Positions 20,601-32,753 of a stretch of DNA of 64,000 bases are shown here, in pieces; within the stretch, counting starts at the first letter, position 1, and each line of letters starts with the position of its first letter. The notes under the pieces are model-generated. The model was not told where the DNA came from. It made no database searches and worked only from the letters and a program-made list of their open reading frames with translations. This stretch comes from Macrothele yani (taxonomy: Eukaryota; Arthropoda; Arachnida; Araneae; Macrothelidae), in contig CM077011.1 of the NCBI GenBank assembly GCA_039090855.1, forward strand, positions 37,839,501-37,903,500. Reading direction: 5' to 3'. The position numbers were made by a program, and so were the translations under genes.

Positions 20601-21494
20601 CACTTACTCAAGTGTATCTACACCAGATGTATTACATTTGTTCTCTGTAATATTCAGTGAAACTGCATCCTGTTCTTAATAGAATAAGTTTTGATATTGT
20701 GATCACTATTTCCTTTTTCTCTTTTCAGGACCAGTCTGACGTCTCGTCGATAATGTTATCTGATATCGCATGTAAAAAGTGCCAATCTGATTCTGACACA
20801 GAAACATGTGATTTTTTCGACCCTCAGAGAGTTCTTTTCGTCCTTTCTATATTTCAGCTTAACGCAATCTATTTAACAGTAAAAAAGTTGCCGCTATCCT
20901 GCTGATTCACAACTCACACACAATCGCTCTTCAGTAAAAGAAACACACAGGACCTTAATAATTTTTTGATGGAGTTTTCTGCAGTTCGCGAAAGTTCACT
21001 GTAAACAGAGAATCTGAAATCAGTAACGACTTCGGAACAGATTTCAACATCCCCTACATTTCAAAATCCACCAGACTAGTTTACGAGTTTCGTCACATGG
21101 CGATCTTTAACCTGACGGAGCCATCACTCTCGCTTGAAAATGGCAAAAATTAAGCTTGCAACGTGCGGTAGAAATAAGAAAGCACAGACGAGTTTTTACC
21201 TGCAGCTGTATATCAAGAAATATTTCATTTTTCCAAGAGACATTGCAAAATATTTATATGCAGCAAATACAAAAAAAAAAGTGATATTCCAGAAGTGTGT
21301 GTATTGTCAGAAAGGTGCTTCGCGAGGGATTGTCGTTTTTAAAAAAAAAGAAATAAAGTTTTTCTTCTCTATCATTCATGACATTCTGTTTTATTTTATA
21401 TACCTTAAAACTGACAATACATAAACATTTTTCTACCAGTGTACAGTCTAGATATAGAAATTTTATTTTATGGTTCTTAAGAAAAAAATAAATA
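20601..21494. other. Gene-free stretch
   Basis: AT-rich. A small frame at 20657-20905 follows a pyrimidine-rich AG but has no recognisable family. Nothing else supported. Confidence 0.35.
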
Positions 21495-22913
21495 CACTGG
21501 CGGAAAGTGAAAAAAGAACACCAAGAAGGAGACCTCTGATACCAACGAAATTTATACAGCATAATAACGGAATACAGAGGATAACGTGATCAAAACATTA
21601 TGGCAAAATACAGCTGTATTTGCTGGTAAACTGAAAAATAACATTTCCATGTAAAATGGTTAGTACGAGGTTGAACCGCCATGAACTGCATCACACTGTG
21701 CAATTCTGGCATGGAGTCTGTCGTACAAATGTTGAATGTAAGTTTGAGGTATTGAGTTCCAAGCATCCTCAACCTGGACGCGTAAATTGGGAATGATCGT
21801 GGCTGGCCGTGGAGACCGGATAAGTCGTTGTCCCATAAAATCCCACACGTGCTCAATGGGGGACAAATTCGGTGAACGTGCAGGCCATGGAAGTTGTCTC
21901 ACACCCTGAAGTGCATGTTGCGTTGCACGTGCCGTGTGTGGGCGTGCGTTATCTTGCTGGAAAACACCACGATGGACCGACCTTACAAATGGCACAGCAA
22001 CGGACTGAATGATGTTGTTGATGTAGAAGGTGCTGTTTAACGTACCCGGTACAAACACTAGTTGTGTACGGAAGTGATAGCTGATCGCTCCCCACAGCAG
22101 GAGACCAGTTGTAGGCAACGTATGTTGCTGGCGGATGCAAGAAGGGTGGACACGCTCCCCTGTGCGTCTGCGAACACGCATACGGCCATCGGAGGCTCCC
22201 AAGCAGAATCTACTTTCATCGTTGAACACGACAGATCGCCATTGCGTTCTCCAGTGCAGACGCTGGCGACACCACTGCAGCCGTCTCTGACCATGGGCTG
22301 GAGTCAGAGGTACACATGTCAGAGGCACACGTGCACGTAGTCCTGCATCCAGTAGCCGGTTGCGGATTGTTCGCACAGTCACCTCAGGTGCAACGGCAGC
22401 TTGGATTTGTGTCGCAGTGGATGTTCTGCTTGACAACGCCGCTTTTCTTATGCGTCGATCTGTCCGCTCATCAGTCCGTCTGTGACTCCCGGTTCCACGT
22501 CTTCTCGTGTGGGAATGTTCCTCGGACCATCTACGCTACCATCGTACCCCCACCGATACTTCCCGTCCAATTCGCTCCACAATACGACGATACGACCACC
22601 CGGCCTCGCGGAGTCCTATTAGACGACCTCGCTTAAAGTCCGATAACTGATGAAATCGTACACATCTTCCATGTCTAGGCATTGCAGCTTCTTCAGGGTC
22701 TTCGCACGTGTCCGTACGCTGACGACAGATTACATTCACTTCGCCGTACTCTTTAAATACCACCGACAATGATTTGCATATTATGCCGTGCTGTGGCGTA
22801 AGCGCTCACCGGTTGGTCCCGAAATTAACATCACTCGACCCCATTAACATATGTAAATTTGATGATCGTCCGCCAATTCCTTCTTGGTGTTCGTTTTTCA
22901 CTTTCCGGCAGTG
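21495..22913 (-). mobile_element. Tc1-like element C, copy 2
   Basis: TIRs CACTGGCGGAAAGTGAAAAA and complement, flanked by TA at 21493-21494 and 22914-22915; 1419 bp. Very similar to 9307-10736. Confidence 0.93.
21660..22682 (-). pseudogene. Tc1 transposase with single nonsense codon (element C copy 2)
   Basis: The frame has the same 1023-bp length as copy 1, from MPRHGRCVRF (22682) to HGGSTSY. It is broken only by TAG at 22536-22538 (codon 49), which replaces the second Trp of VRWWRRW. Both catalytic Asp (FNDESRFC and FQQDNARPH) and the Glu of SPIEH are intact. The lesion therefore differs from those in the other two copies. Confidence 0.9.
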
Positions 22914-23248
22914 TACATAAGATTGTTGAAGAAATTTGGTGGGTGAAGAGCGGATGAGACAAGAACAAAACCCTCCAAGTTACTTTTTAAAAATAAGTAC
23001 AGGGTAATTCAAAATGATTCATCTGATTTTAGAAGAGGATAATTACATACGTATCATCCATGTGTGGCCTGGGCATGCACCAAATGAAAGAAGAAATGGA
23101 GTTTTAGTTGGTCACTATGAAAGGGCTGCACTTTCACTCTGGGGCCACCTCAATGGCATTGGGTTTTTCACCGTCAAAGAATTGCTCTCTTGCCATTGGA
23201 TTGGTTGCAGTGGACCCCATGACTTGGGGCCCTACAGCCGGCCACATA

Positions 23249-23455
23249 CACTATGTTGACAAAAGTCACCGGGCACCTAGAAGAAAAACACAACATAGCA
23301 TTTATTGACATACATCATTACGGTGTCGGTCCAACTTTGGCCTTAATGCATGCACTGACCCTTCGAGATAAGCTTTCGACAAGGTTTTGGAACACAGCGA
23401 TAGGTATGCCAGACATTTTGCAAAGAACCCAACGGTCAGTGGATCCATTTCCCAC
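23249..23455 (-). pseudogene. Tc1 transposase C-terminus and TIR (family G)
   Basis: TIR CACTATGTTGACAAAAGTCA starts at 23249 after TA. The minus strand then encodes AVFQNLVESLSRRVSACIKA, a standard Tc1 C-terminus. Upstream the frame runs into a TRIM-like LTR, so the rest of the transposase is missing. The same family occurs at 37803-38557. Confidence 0.7.
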
Positions 23456-23618
23456 AATCGGGCGCCAATGTGAAAAAACTGGTTTTTCTGCGTTGGCCAT
23501 CGAATTCGTGTCTCCTCACTCCGGAGTAAGTCGCTCTCCCAACTGAGCTACGCGGACGGAATGTCTCGCTGCAGATTTGTCGTCTTGACACATGATGGCA
23601 TCTCTGTATTACGTCACA
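23456..23618 (-). mobile_element. Diverged TRIM-type LTR with primer binding site
   Basis: On the minus strand a 150-bp LTR-like unit starts TGTGACGTAATAC (23618) and ends TTTTTTCACA (23469), the canonical TG...CA form. One base later is TGGCGCCCGATT (23467-23456), the same lysine-tRNA-type binding site as in T1-T4. A tRNA-like module begins GTCCGCGTAGCTCAGTTGG at 23557 and decays in its T-arm. No second LTR is seen. It is a relative rather than a close copy. Confidence 0.6.
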
Positions 23619-23989
23619 CCATGCATTGGCTTTTCATTGCAATGGGGCATCCTGATCCTTGGTTCCTTGCTGCTTCCTCGTCTTCATGGAGAAAACACGT
23701 TCAATTGTTGCCTTGAGACACGAAAATAATTTCAAATACTAACAAAACTTTGCCTTTCATTATCGCGTTTTTGAAATATCAAAAGGTTCCAAATTTTTGG
23801 AGGGGTATTAACATCTCCCCTAGCTCTTGCGCACGTCACTGCTTATACTACGCTCTCGCATTTCGTTTTCTGATCGTTTATATGTCTCTTCCAGGTGTTG
23901 GCGTCCTGTGAGTTTTCCGCTTGCACTCGAATCCTTCTGGTTAGTGCGACTTCCATCGCTGAGCAGTGTACGAATTGATTCATGTAATA
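23619..23989. other. Gene-free stretch
   Basis: No coding or repeat signal recognised. Confidence 0.35.
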
Positions 23990-25404
23990 CACTCTACGTC
24001 AAAAGCATAGTTGCACATATAAGAAAGCAACCGACAGGAATGAAACTTGTGGGTAGGTTTTACATCGTGAGACATGCAAATGATTGAAGTATCACGTTCG
24101 GCCGTGCATGTGACGTAAACAAGGAGGGGTCGTAGCGCTGTGCCTGACCGGCTATATAAGGTCTTCCCGTTGCGCGTGCTTGCCATTCTGACTCGTGCTG
24201 TTGTGTTGGTTAGGTCCTTTGCAAGTGAATTATGCCTCGGAGAAAATTTTGAAAGCAATTGGAGGAGTTCGAAAGCTGCCGCATCATCGGGTTCCAGAAA
24301 GAGGGATGGTCTTATCGCCATACTACGCTCCATACCGATCGCTCGGATATCAGCATTACACGCTGTTGGTGGCAGGGAGTAGAACAAGGCACGCAGCAGC
24401 AATAGGAAGCTATGGGAGACCTAGACGAACCACGGATAGAGAGGATCGACGGGCTGTCCGATATGCGAGGAGTGACCCAACAGCTACGATTGCGGATATT
24501 CAACGAACAGGGTTGCCTTTCATACATCGTCCTATTAGTGCCAGCACCATTGTCAGACGGATGCACGACGTAGGTCTTCACGCACGCACACCGTTGCGAC
24601 GACCGCCCTTAACACCTTTGCATCGTCGCCAAAGACTGCAATGGCGTCGTTCCAGACTCTCATGGAGCCACTCAGAATGGCAGAGGGTGATCTTCAGTGA
24701 CGAGTCCCGCTTTTGTCTTGGAGGAGACGACCAACGAATCCTTTGTGGAGGCACCGTGGTCAGCGCCAAGATGAAAGCTTTGTTGTCGAGCGTCACACGT
24801 CCAGAAGGCCTGGTGTTATGGTGTTGAGTGCAATTACCTACGATGGCAGATCACCTTTGGTCTTCATTACAGTCACTTTGACAGCCCAACGTTAAAGGTC
24901 CTGCAACCAGTGGCCCTACCTTTTCTGAACGCTCACTCCGTTGCGATTTTCCAACAGGACAACGCTCGTCCGCATACTGCTGCTCTCTCGAGAGCTTGCC
25001 TTCAAGGTACTGACACTCTGCCATGGCCAGTCGCATGGCCAGACCTAACGCCGATTGAAAATGTGTGGAATGCTATTGGACGCGGTATCCACATTCCACC
25101 CCTACCGCACAATATGCAGGAACTGCGTGAGAAAGTTCAAACGGCATGGGGTGGTTTACTGCAGGAAACAATTAGGAATCTGTACAACTCCATGCCGAGA
25201 CGTCTGGCATGTTGTGTGAGCAAAGATGGCGGCCTGACGCCATACTGAAAGACACTACTTCTAGGCGTGTAGCTCAATTAATATTGCCCTTATCAGTCTC
25301 AATGTTTAATCATTTATTGTTCTTGGTAACCTTTACCTTTCTCCCGAATAGCATTGTAATCCGTCACGTCCTTCTGGGTGCAACTATTTTTTTGACGTTG
25401 AGTG
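23990..25404 (+). mobile_element. Tc1-like element D, defective
   Basis: TIRs CACTCTACGTCAAAA (23990) and the complement of TTTTGACGTTGAGTG (ending 25404), flanked by TA at 23988-23989 and 25405-25406; 1415 bp. Confidence 0.88.
24232..25248 (+). pseudogene. Tc1 transposase remnant (element D)
   Basis: MPRRKF opens the protein at 24232, but a TGA follows within seven codons and another stop appears near 24411. In shifted frames the second helix-turn-helix (TIADIQR...SASTIVRRMHDVGL), VIFSDESRFCLGGDDQR, FQQDNARPHTAAL and TPIENVWNAIGR are all readable, ending in GGLTPY at 25248. All three catalytic residues exist but not in one frame. Spacing between second Asp and Glu is 32. Confidence 0.85.
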
Positions 25405-25406
25405 TA

Positions 25407-26398
25407 ATATCCATGTTAAAACACAACTGTCACCCTCTAAGATATTATCAGCAACAAGCTGTATCAGTGCAGTGTCTCCTAAATTTACAAGAAAAGTACA
25501 TATTGCTGATCAGAACTCGAAGCACACATAATTATTTTTTAAAGAAGAAATTTTGATCGAAGACGTGCGTGTTGTCCAGAGCTGCAGGGAAAAATTACAT
25601 ATACCATATTTAGAAAAGAAAGAAAATAAAGAACGTAGCGTTTGCTTATCGGGTTAAAAAGATGGTGAAGTTCGAAGCAGCGGGTAATTAAATTTTTTTA
25701 GAAACTGGAGAAAATATATAGTTGGCCGAAAACAAGAAAAAAAAAACTGTTTTTCTTGTACTCATAAGAAAAAAAAACATAAAAAAAAACCTGCAATTCA
25801 ATACCCTGTGATATTTTATTTCATACGTAGCGGAAACGCTGCGAGTACAAGTCGGCGGGGGTTGACGATTCTCTGTGGTAAGTCACCGAAAAGATAAACT
25901 GAAAGCTCATTAATTTTTAAATCAGCATAAGCCCGGTTATTTTCATACTTTGAATTAGAAAATGTACTTTAAGAAAAGAAGGTGAACGGTGCTTCCGAAA
26001 GATGAAAGCTTCCGGTCGAAAAAATCACGCGATGGGTGATTGGGAAAACATCATGTCATACAAACCCTGCCACAAATAATGATACGCGTTTTAAAAAAAA
26101 AACGAAATATGTCTTCCTTGAAAGAAATTAACATCGTGTCTGCCTGTCTTTTGCCTTCATAATGTTTTGAAATATGTGAAGGAACACTTACCTAATTTCT
26201 GATTAAAAAATGCGCATTTTTCGCTACCCTACTCTTTATTTAACTACCGTGATTCGTACTACAGAAGCGAATTGATTAGATATGTAATCGCGTGTTCTGA
26301 GGAATCCCAAACATGTCCTTTAGGGTTGAGACTGGAGGTCTGTGTAAGTGAGTAGGACGAGTTCGGCCGATGCCGTCTGGGAAGTACAAAGTCATGAC
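25407..26398. other. Gene-free AT-rich stretch
   Basis: Poly(A) runs around 25735-25790 and 26093. No gene, no clear repeat. Confidence 0.35.
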
Positions 26399-26558
26399 AT
26401 TAGAGAGATGAGTTCCCTCTGTTTGTGACGTTACTCTCATGGTAAACGAACTGATACTTGGATGTCGTGTTTGACGTTACACACGACAGCGTTGGAAACC
26501 AATCGGAAGCCTTGATTTCCGCGTGACGTCACTAAAAGAGGGAACTCATCTCTCTAAT
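26399..26558. mobile_element. 160-bp MITE-like element
   Basis: The ends ATTAGAGAGATGAGTTCCCTC and its complement form TIRs of at least 21 bp, extended by GTGACGT near both inner edges. There is no coding capacity. The target duplication is unclear because the ends themselves are TTA/TAA, so I cannot assign a superfamily. Confidence 0.7.
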
Positions 26559-26696
26559 ATCATTGTCTTGTTATTTCTAAACGGCCTTGGGTCAGCCATA
26601 TGACTGAAAAGTTCAGTGTTTTACTACTGATTTAGTGGAAAAGTTTCTGTTCGCAAAAGGAAAAGTGATTACGACTTACTCAGTTCCTATTTATCC

Positions 26697-27512
26697 AGCG
26701 AAACCTGTCTAAGACGAAACCAAGGGACTGGAACTACAGTGAAATCTATCTAAGACGGAATCTAAGGAACTAGAACTGCAGTGAAACCTGTCTAAGACGA
26801 AATCCAAGGAACTGGGACTGCAATGAAACCTCTTTAAGACGAAATCCAAGGGACTGGAAGTGCAGCGAAACCTGTCTAAGACGAAATCCAAGTAACTGGG
26901 ACTGTAATGAAACCTGTTTAAGACGAAATCCAAGGGACTGGAACTACAGCGAAATCTATCTGAGACGGAATCTAAGGAACTGGAACTGCAGTGAAACTTG
27001 TCTGGAACTGCAGTGAAAGACGAAATCCAAGGAACTGGGACTACAATTAAACCTCTTTAAGACGAAATCCAAGGGACTGGAACTACAGCGAAATCTATCT
27101 GAGATGGAATCTAAGGAACTGGAACTGCAGTGAAACCTGTCTAAGACGAAATCCAAGGAACTGGGACTACAATTAAACCTCTTTAAGACGAAATCCAAGG
27201 GACTGGAAGTGCAGCGAAACCTGTCTAAGACGAAATCCAAGGAACTGGGACTGCAATGAAACCTGTTTAAGGCGAAATCCAAGGGACTGGAACTACAACG
27301 AAACCTGTCTAAGACGGAATCCAAGGAACTGGAACTACAGTGAAATCTATCTAAGACGGAATCTAAGGAACTGGAACTGCAGTGAAACCTGTCTGAGACG
27401 AAATCCAAGGAACTGGGACTACAATTAAACAAAACCTCTTTATGACGAAATCCAAGGGACAGGAACTGCAACGATACCTGTCTAAGACAGAATCCAAAGG
27501 ACTGGAACTATT
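26697..27512. repeat. 42-bp minisatellite, about 19 copies
   Basis: Unit consensus includes AAACCTGTCTAAGACGAAAT then CCAAGGAACTGGAACTGCAG. Because 42 is divisible by three, minus-strand frames stay open and spell a 14-residue repeat around LDFVLDRFHCSS; I regard this as a by-product, not a protein. Several units are disrupted (for example near 27001-27020). Confidence 0.9.
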
Positions 27513-27855
27513 ATCCGTTATTGACAGGCTTCCCTTTTAAGCATTATAGACAAGCTTCCCCTTCCATGGAAGCCATTGAAAAGCAAATATTTAAATATTT
27601 GTCATGTTCCTGCCATATTCTACAAAATTAGTGATTACGTAAGGAAATATATTGTTGGTATGCACTTTAATCATTTAAAAATCACAAATTCTATTTTCTA
27701 AATAATCCAAGATCGATGTTAAAACTCCTCGACTTACCATTGATGTTGCAACCTTTTACTTGTTGCAATTCGCAACAGGCAAAGTTGTGGATGACCATCT
27801 CAACGTTGGAGAATTAAATCGGAGCGTTTCGTTGAAATCCGTACGATATAGCCAT

Positions 27856-27949
27856 CTTTTGGATTTCTTATCTTTAATCATTTTTATGTTAAACACTACC
27901 CAGACTTTTGGATTTCTTTATCTTTAATCATTTTTATGTTAAACACTAC
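27856..27949. repeat. 44-bp tandem duplication at a transposon edge
   Basis: CTTTTGGATTTCTT(T)ATC through AAACACTAC occurs at 27856-27899 and 27905-27949. The second copy ends in the first bases of the Tc1 F-type TIR (CACTACTGCATG). Confidence 0.8.
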
Positions 27950-29190
27950 TGCATGTGAAAATTCCCACACCAAGAAAGAATCGCCCTATTGGAATGAGAT
28001 TTATATCACAGATTCCTCATGTTACAGAAGATTACTGATTACATTTATAGAGCAATTTCAGATTTTTTCGCTTCAAAATTCAGTATCGGGTGAAGCTCCC
28101 TTGAGCAATAATAACAGCCTCTGCTCGGCGAGGCATTGAATGGAAGACGTTTTTGATATAGTCCTAGGGAATAACCTGCCAGGCTGCTTCTGTGCAAGGC
28201 CAGAGTTCATTTGTCATAACTGGTGGATGCGCTTGAAGAGCCAGTTGTTTAGCTACCATGTCCCAGACATGTTCAATCGGAAACATATCCGGTGAACATG
28301 CAGGCCAGGGAAATGGGATCTTCCGTGCATGGAAGAGATCTTGGACATTCGGGGCCACATATGGCCGAGCACTGTCTTGCTGGAAGCAACACCAGACACC
28401 TCTGAAGGAAGGGAATCACATCTGCTTGTAAAACATCCCTGATTGAGGGTTACCTCAATTCAGATCAGGCGAGATCGCGAATTTTACCCAATGACGCCCC
28501 AAACCATGACGCCCAGCGTTGAGTCGGTATGACGATGCAAGTTGCCGTTTACTAAGATTGCTTCGAACACGTATGCGAGCATCATGGTGCCCGAAGTTGA
28601 ATCGTGCCTCGTCCGAAAGCACGACCTGTTACCAGTCAGTGCTTCAATGTCGGTATTCGACACCCCATTGCAGCTTGAGGCGTCTCTGTGGTTGAAGGTC
28701 AAAGGAATGCGCAAAAATGGGTTGATTGCGACCAGTTCTCTGTTAAGTAAATGACGTCATGGTGGACAAAGCTTGATCTGTGAAGTTGCTAAACTTCTGC
28801 GCTAGCAGCGTGGATGTCGCTGTGCGATCGGTCACTGCCATGAAGTAGAGGTGTCTGTCCTCCCATGCAATCGTGCGTTTTTGCGGTCCATTTCCCGGAT
28901 TTCTGTGCGTCCGAGCCTCACCTGTCCACAGACGCCACGTTCGCCCCACTGTTTCATGTAGTACGAGTGACAATTTCTCGGTGGAAAAAACTAGCTTCTC
29001 TCATCCCAACAATCCTTCCTCGCTCGAAGTCCGACAGTTGTTCACAATGCGACTTTCTTCGGCGGCGGAGCAGAGTGAGGCAAAAGAAACACCCTTTCGA
29101 CTCAATATCGGGTCTTCACCGATTGCAACAACTTGTTTGACCCCTCTTTATACCCAAGACCGGCCATTACCGGAGCAACTGCGATGAGTC
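27944..29190 (-). mobile_element. Tc1-like element F, copy 2, decayed
   Basis: Left TIR CACTACTGCATGTGAAAA at 27944. Minus-strand coding remnants include FPIEHVWDMVAKQLA (28164-28358, third catalytic Glu) and TWRLWTGEARTHRNPG and WEDRHLYFM (28743-28973, second helix-turn-helix). SDEARFNF-like codons are near 28600. The right end is truncated near 29190, with no TIR, next to a LINE ORF1 piece. The family is that of 15698-20600. Confidence 0.75.
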
Positions 29191-29392
29191 TGAAGATCGG
29201 TGTGGCAGATGCGGTGAGGTTGGGCACCAGCATCACTGATGTGCAGCCACGCCAAAGTGCAGCAAATGCTCAACTGCTAATGCCAAGTTCCAACTGAAGT
29301 TGGACGACGCCCACTCCAGCTTCAGTAAGACCTGTACCAGTCTTATACGGGAACTTGAGCAGGTTAGAAACCGTGTCAACTCTGGTTGAACG
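29191..29392 (+). pseudogene. LINE ORF1 zinc-knuckle fragment
   Basis: The plus frame reads CGRCGEVGH then a second Cys with CX2CX4HX4C spacing (one internal stop), then PKCSKC and a FSKTCTSLIRELEQV segment. This is the gag-like C-terminal region of jockey-type LINE ORF1 proteins, which bind element RNA. It ends at a stop near 29370. Short and decayed. Confidence 0.5.
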
Positions 29393-31679
29393 ATTGAGGA
29401 TTGTTTCAGAGGCAGTTGCTCTCGTTTGCAGTGTAAGTTGGTCTTTTGACCGAAGTGTTATTGATGACTCTTGCCTGGAGTCATCACCGCAGCACAGGCG
29501 TTAGTCCTGCGGACCATGTAAACTTCTTCTATGTATTTGTGATTTTATTACTGATTTCTTTGTGAGAGGAATTACATGAGACACTTATTCTTAAGGTGCA
29601 TGTATTTGTTTTTTCTGAGATAGCACTAAAGGACTTTGCTCCAAAAACTCGCGTTGGCGAACTAATCTTTCAGCCAAGATGCGAAATTTAATGCTCCCGC
29701 CCATTAGCACGTCACACATGCGAGCTATGGCCGATGGGTGTGAAGTGTTGGTCCCGTGGGGGCAGCAGACCCCTGCCCAGGGCCGTGGAGAGCGAGCTGG
29801 GGCCCCAGTGTAATAAAATCTCCGAGCCGCTCCCCCCCCCCCCCTTCGGCTTCTCCACTAACCACATAATCCATATTTCCGTTTCCTCACCTACCCTCGA
29901 CCCACCATTTCCTACTTCCCGACAACACGACCGGTTGCAACTCTTCAGTGCTTTTTTTTTTTTTTTTTTGCGGTGGATATATTTTCATATTCTCTCGTCC
30001 GCACATCAGTGATATGTCGTTGCAAATAAACAGTGGTAATATTATGTCAAAATTATGATCGGAGTTTTAAGGTTAAGATTTTTTTTAATTGAAGTAAAAT
30101 TAAATAAAGAAGAAAAAAAAATCATGTTTTAATGTGTATTGTAGTAGTAGAAGTACATATAAATCAAATATTATATATATTTACAACAATTTATTTTAAA
30201 AACACTTTCGAAACAACACTTTAATTCTTTTTATTTACGCTTTCCAAACGTAGGGTGAAGAAGCGTATATGCTCCTAGGTATCGTTGAACGCGCCTATTT
30301 ATACTGGCTACCACCACGTCATGACTTACAGTCATTGCCAGATCTCATTCAGCGGGTGAAATAACATCTCGTTCAGTAAGAAGATAATTTACATAGGAAA
30401 ATAAAATAACCAGAGATAGTAAAAATCAAAAGGAAAGTGAATCTAGAGTATACGTTACAGACGGACAGTGCTTATGTGCAAAGTTTCAGAACCATACAGT
30501 ATCACTAATTTAGCGTGAATTTCTTTGGGAGGTACATTTTCATGATTCAAAAACTCTAACCCTGATCGTTGTTTGACACCCGTGGACACAGTTGAAAAAA
30601 GAGTAATTCATTTCAAACACAATTAAATGCGAACAAATAGATGTACAGCGCTCTATTATGCAGTAAAATGAAGCTAATGGCATTCAGAATCGTTTGCCGT
30701 CTCACTGGTTTCTATGCAACAAGTCATAGGCGAGACACTTGCGCGGAAGCATTACTTTTTAAACACGCCTCGTATTATCATTCAATATTAGACTTCCTGC
30801 TGCAGGTGCGAACTGTTAATAAAGCTCAAAAATTTCGCCGATAGCGAATAAAAAGTTTGAAACCCTTTGATATAGGTATGAATCCAAGAATTGAAGAACT
30901 AAACTGATAATTCAAATCCTGGCTATTTATAAAATACGCGCAGATATTTATGAAATTAAGAAGTGTACTAATTGAGACAGAATCTAGCTGATAAATCCAA
31001 GTTCCGAAATTTTAGAAATTGAACGGTAAGCTTCACAACATTTTCAGAGTTATACCGACTTCTTGCGTTTGTTGGAAATATCTTTTATACCCACACCTCA
31101 GAAAGTAGAATGCGTGTGATAACTTCAAAAGGAGATATACTACTGCAGTCCATAACCTTTATTCTCATCTATGCTTACATTTCGGGGTGAGCTTCCCATT
31201 TCGGAATGAATTTGTGACAAAATCAATTTGAAACTGAGTTTTAAAAATGAAAAAAAATAAGAATTTCGCCATAGGCTTGTTCAACATCAAGTGAAGACAC
31301 AGAGCAATTGGCGATTGAAATATTTCGAGGAAGCATCTCTATTTTTCTCAAAATAGTATAACTGTACTAATGATCCGAATTTCTTGGCGTAGAATAGAAA
31401 CCGAAGTTTCCAAGCTTTCGCACATCAACCAGATCGCTTTTTCAAGGAAAGTAGACAGCTAACTGCGAACTGAATAATAGAACACTTCAACAATTTGAAC
31501 GCGGTGACTTGTGACTAGACAATAAATGAATAGATGCAAATGTGATTATTCATTCGAAGAAACGAGAAGACATGTTGGTTCGGAACGCGGTATCGTGGCA
31601 GAAAACGCAGCATTATTTGACGAATTGGATCGAAACTCGTGGCAATTCTAGAGAGACGCTATCATTGCAAGCCTCACTG
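29393..31679. other. Long gene-free stretch
   Basis: I see poly(C) and poly(T) runs (29827-29843, 29950-29969) and otherwise AT-rich DNA with no gene, TIR or RNA signature. Short frames have no recognisable family. Confidence 0.35.
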
Positions 31680-31895
31680 TTGGTAATGATCTCTAAGGGT
31701 TTCGTTAGTAGCAGTAGATTTAGGCGTGGAGTAGGAAGCTGATTTCTTTATATCATCCCACATAGGATCAACGGATTTGAACTTGACTTCTCTTGATACG
31801 GCAGTGGTTATTTTGCCGTCCTTTGTGTCTCTTCTATGTTCGTTGAGTCTAATTCTGGACGAACGCTTGGTCATTCCGATGTATTTATTAATCTA
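31680..31895 (-). pseudogene. Penelope-like GIY-YIG endonuclease fragment
   Basis: On the minus strand KYIGMTKRSSRIRLNEHRRD reproduces the YIG strand and the Arg-rich helix (R...L.EH) of the GIY-YIG domain found at the C-terminus of Penelope-like element proteins. The GIY half and the RT are absent upstream, where T-rich sequence begins. Only about 60 residues persist. Confidence 0.5.
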
Positions 31896-32753
31896 TTTAT
31901 TAATCTCTGTTTTTGTTTAAAGAACAGATGGCGACGATGAGATTGTTCGAATACTTTCCAAACATTGTCAATACAGATACTACCGCTTAAGAACAAAATC
32001 ATCCATCTCGAAAATCTTGACTCAAAGACATTCTGAATTGCGGTCTCAGCTATTCTTGCAAACTGATCCAAAAATCATCTAACAGCGCTTTCTAAAGAAA
32101 TGAAGTAGAATTTTGTTTGTTTTTAAGGAAAGGGAATCAGAGAGGTATGATTTCTGTTGAGATGGATGAAAATTTGTAATAACTTTGTAACGTATAATCT
32201 ACTGTATTTTAACTTTCCTTTTGAGTTTCTTTTTCTATGTAAATTTGAGTTCGTTCTTTTAGATATTTTCAAACCTTAACGTTATATCTTTTCCCTCAAA
32301 CGAGAATGATGTTGGCAAAACACTGAGGTCAGAACAAGAGTGACGTATGTGCGGCCGGATGAGAACGATAGATAAAAAGGCAATGCAGCGGTTGTTTACG
32401 GGAATTGATGTTATTGGCGATAAACGTACTGTTATACTGTGTTTGGATGTTAAATAACTGATACTGTATTGAGTACGCCCATACACGGGATGTGAGTGTG
32501 GAGTACAAACTATGCAAGCAAAATAAACGTGTTTGTAAGTACTACAATTGACCTCTTTCTTGTAATGCGTATGGATACCTTTTAATATTACACTGACTTT
32601 AGCGCACATAACGTAAATTGCTGACGTAAGAATTAAGTTAGAGCGGAAAGACAATTCCCAACATTACCACCCAGTAGCATAGCCAGTAATGTTGGGTCAC
32701 CGTTGCAGAACCATTCAGTGGGCACCACTGTTCGGTATAGTTGTGTCAGCTAT
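31896..32753. other. Gene-free stretch
   Basis: No supported gene or repeat. Confidence 0.35.

Noticed and set aside
26709..27471. Minus frames with a 14-residue repeat resembling a repeat protein
   Set aside because: Low-complexity by-product of the 42-bp minisatellite; no start context, splice sites or flanking domains.
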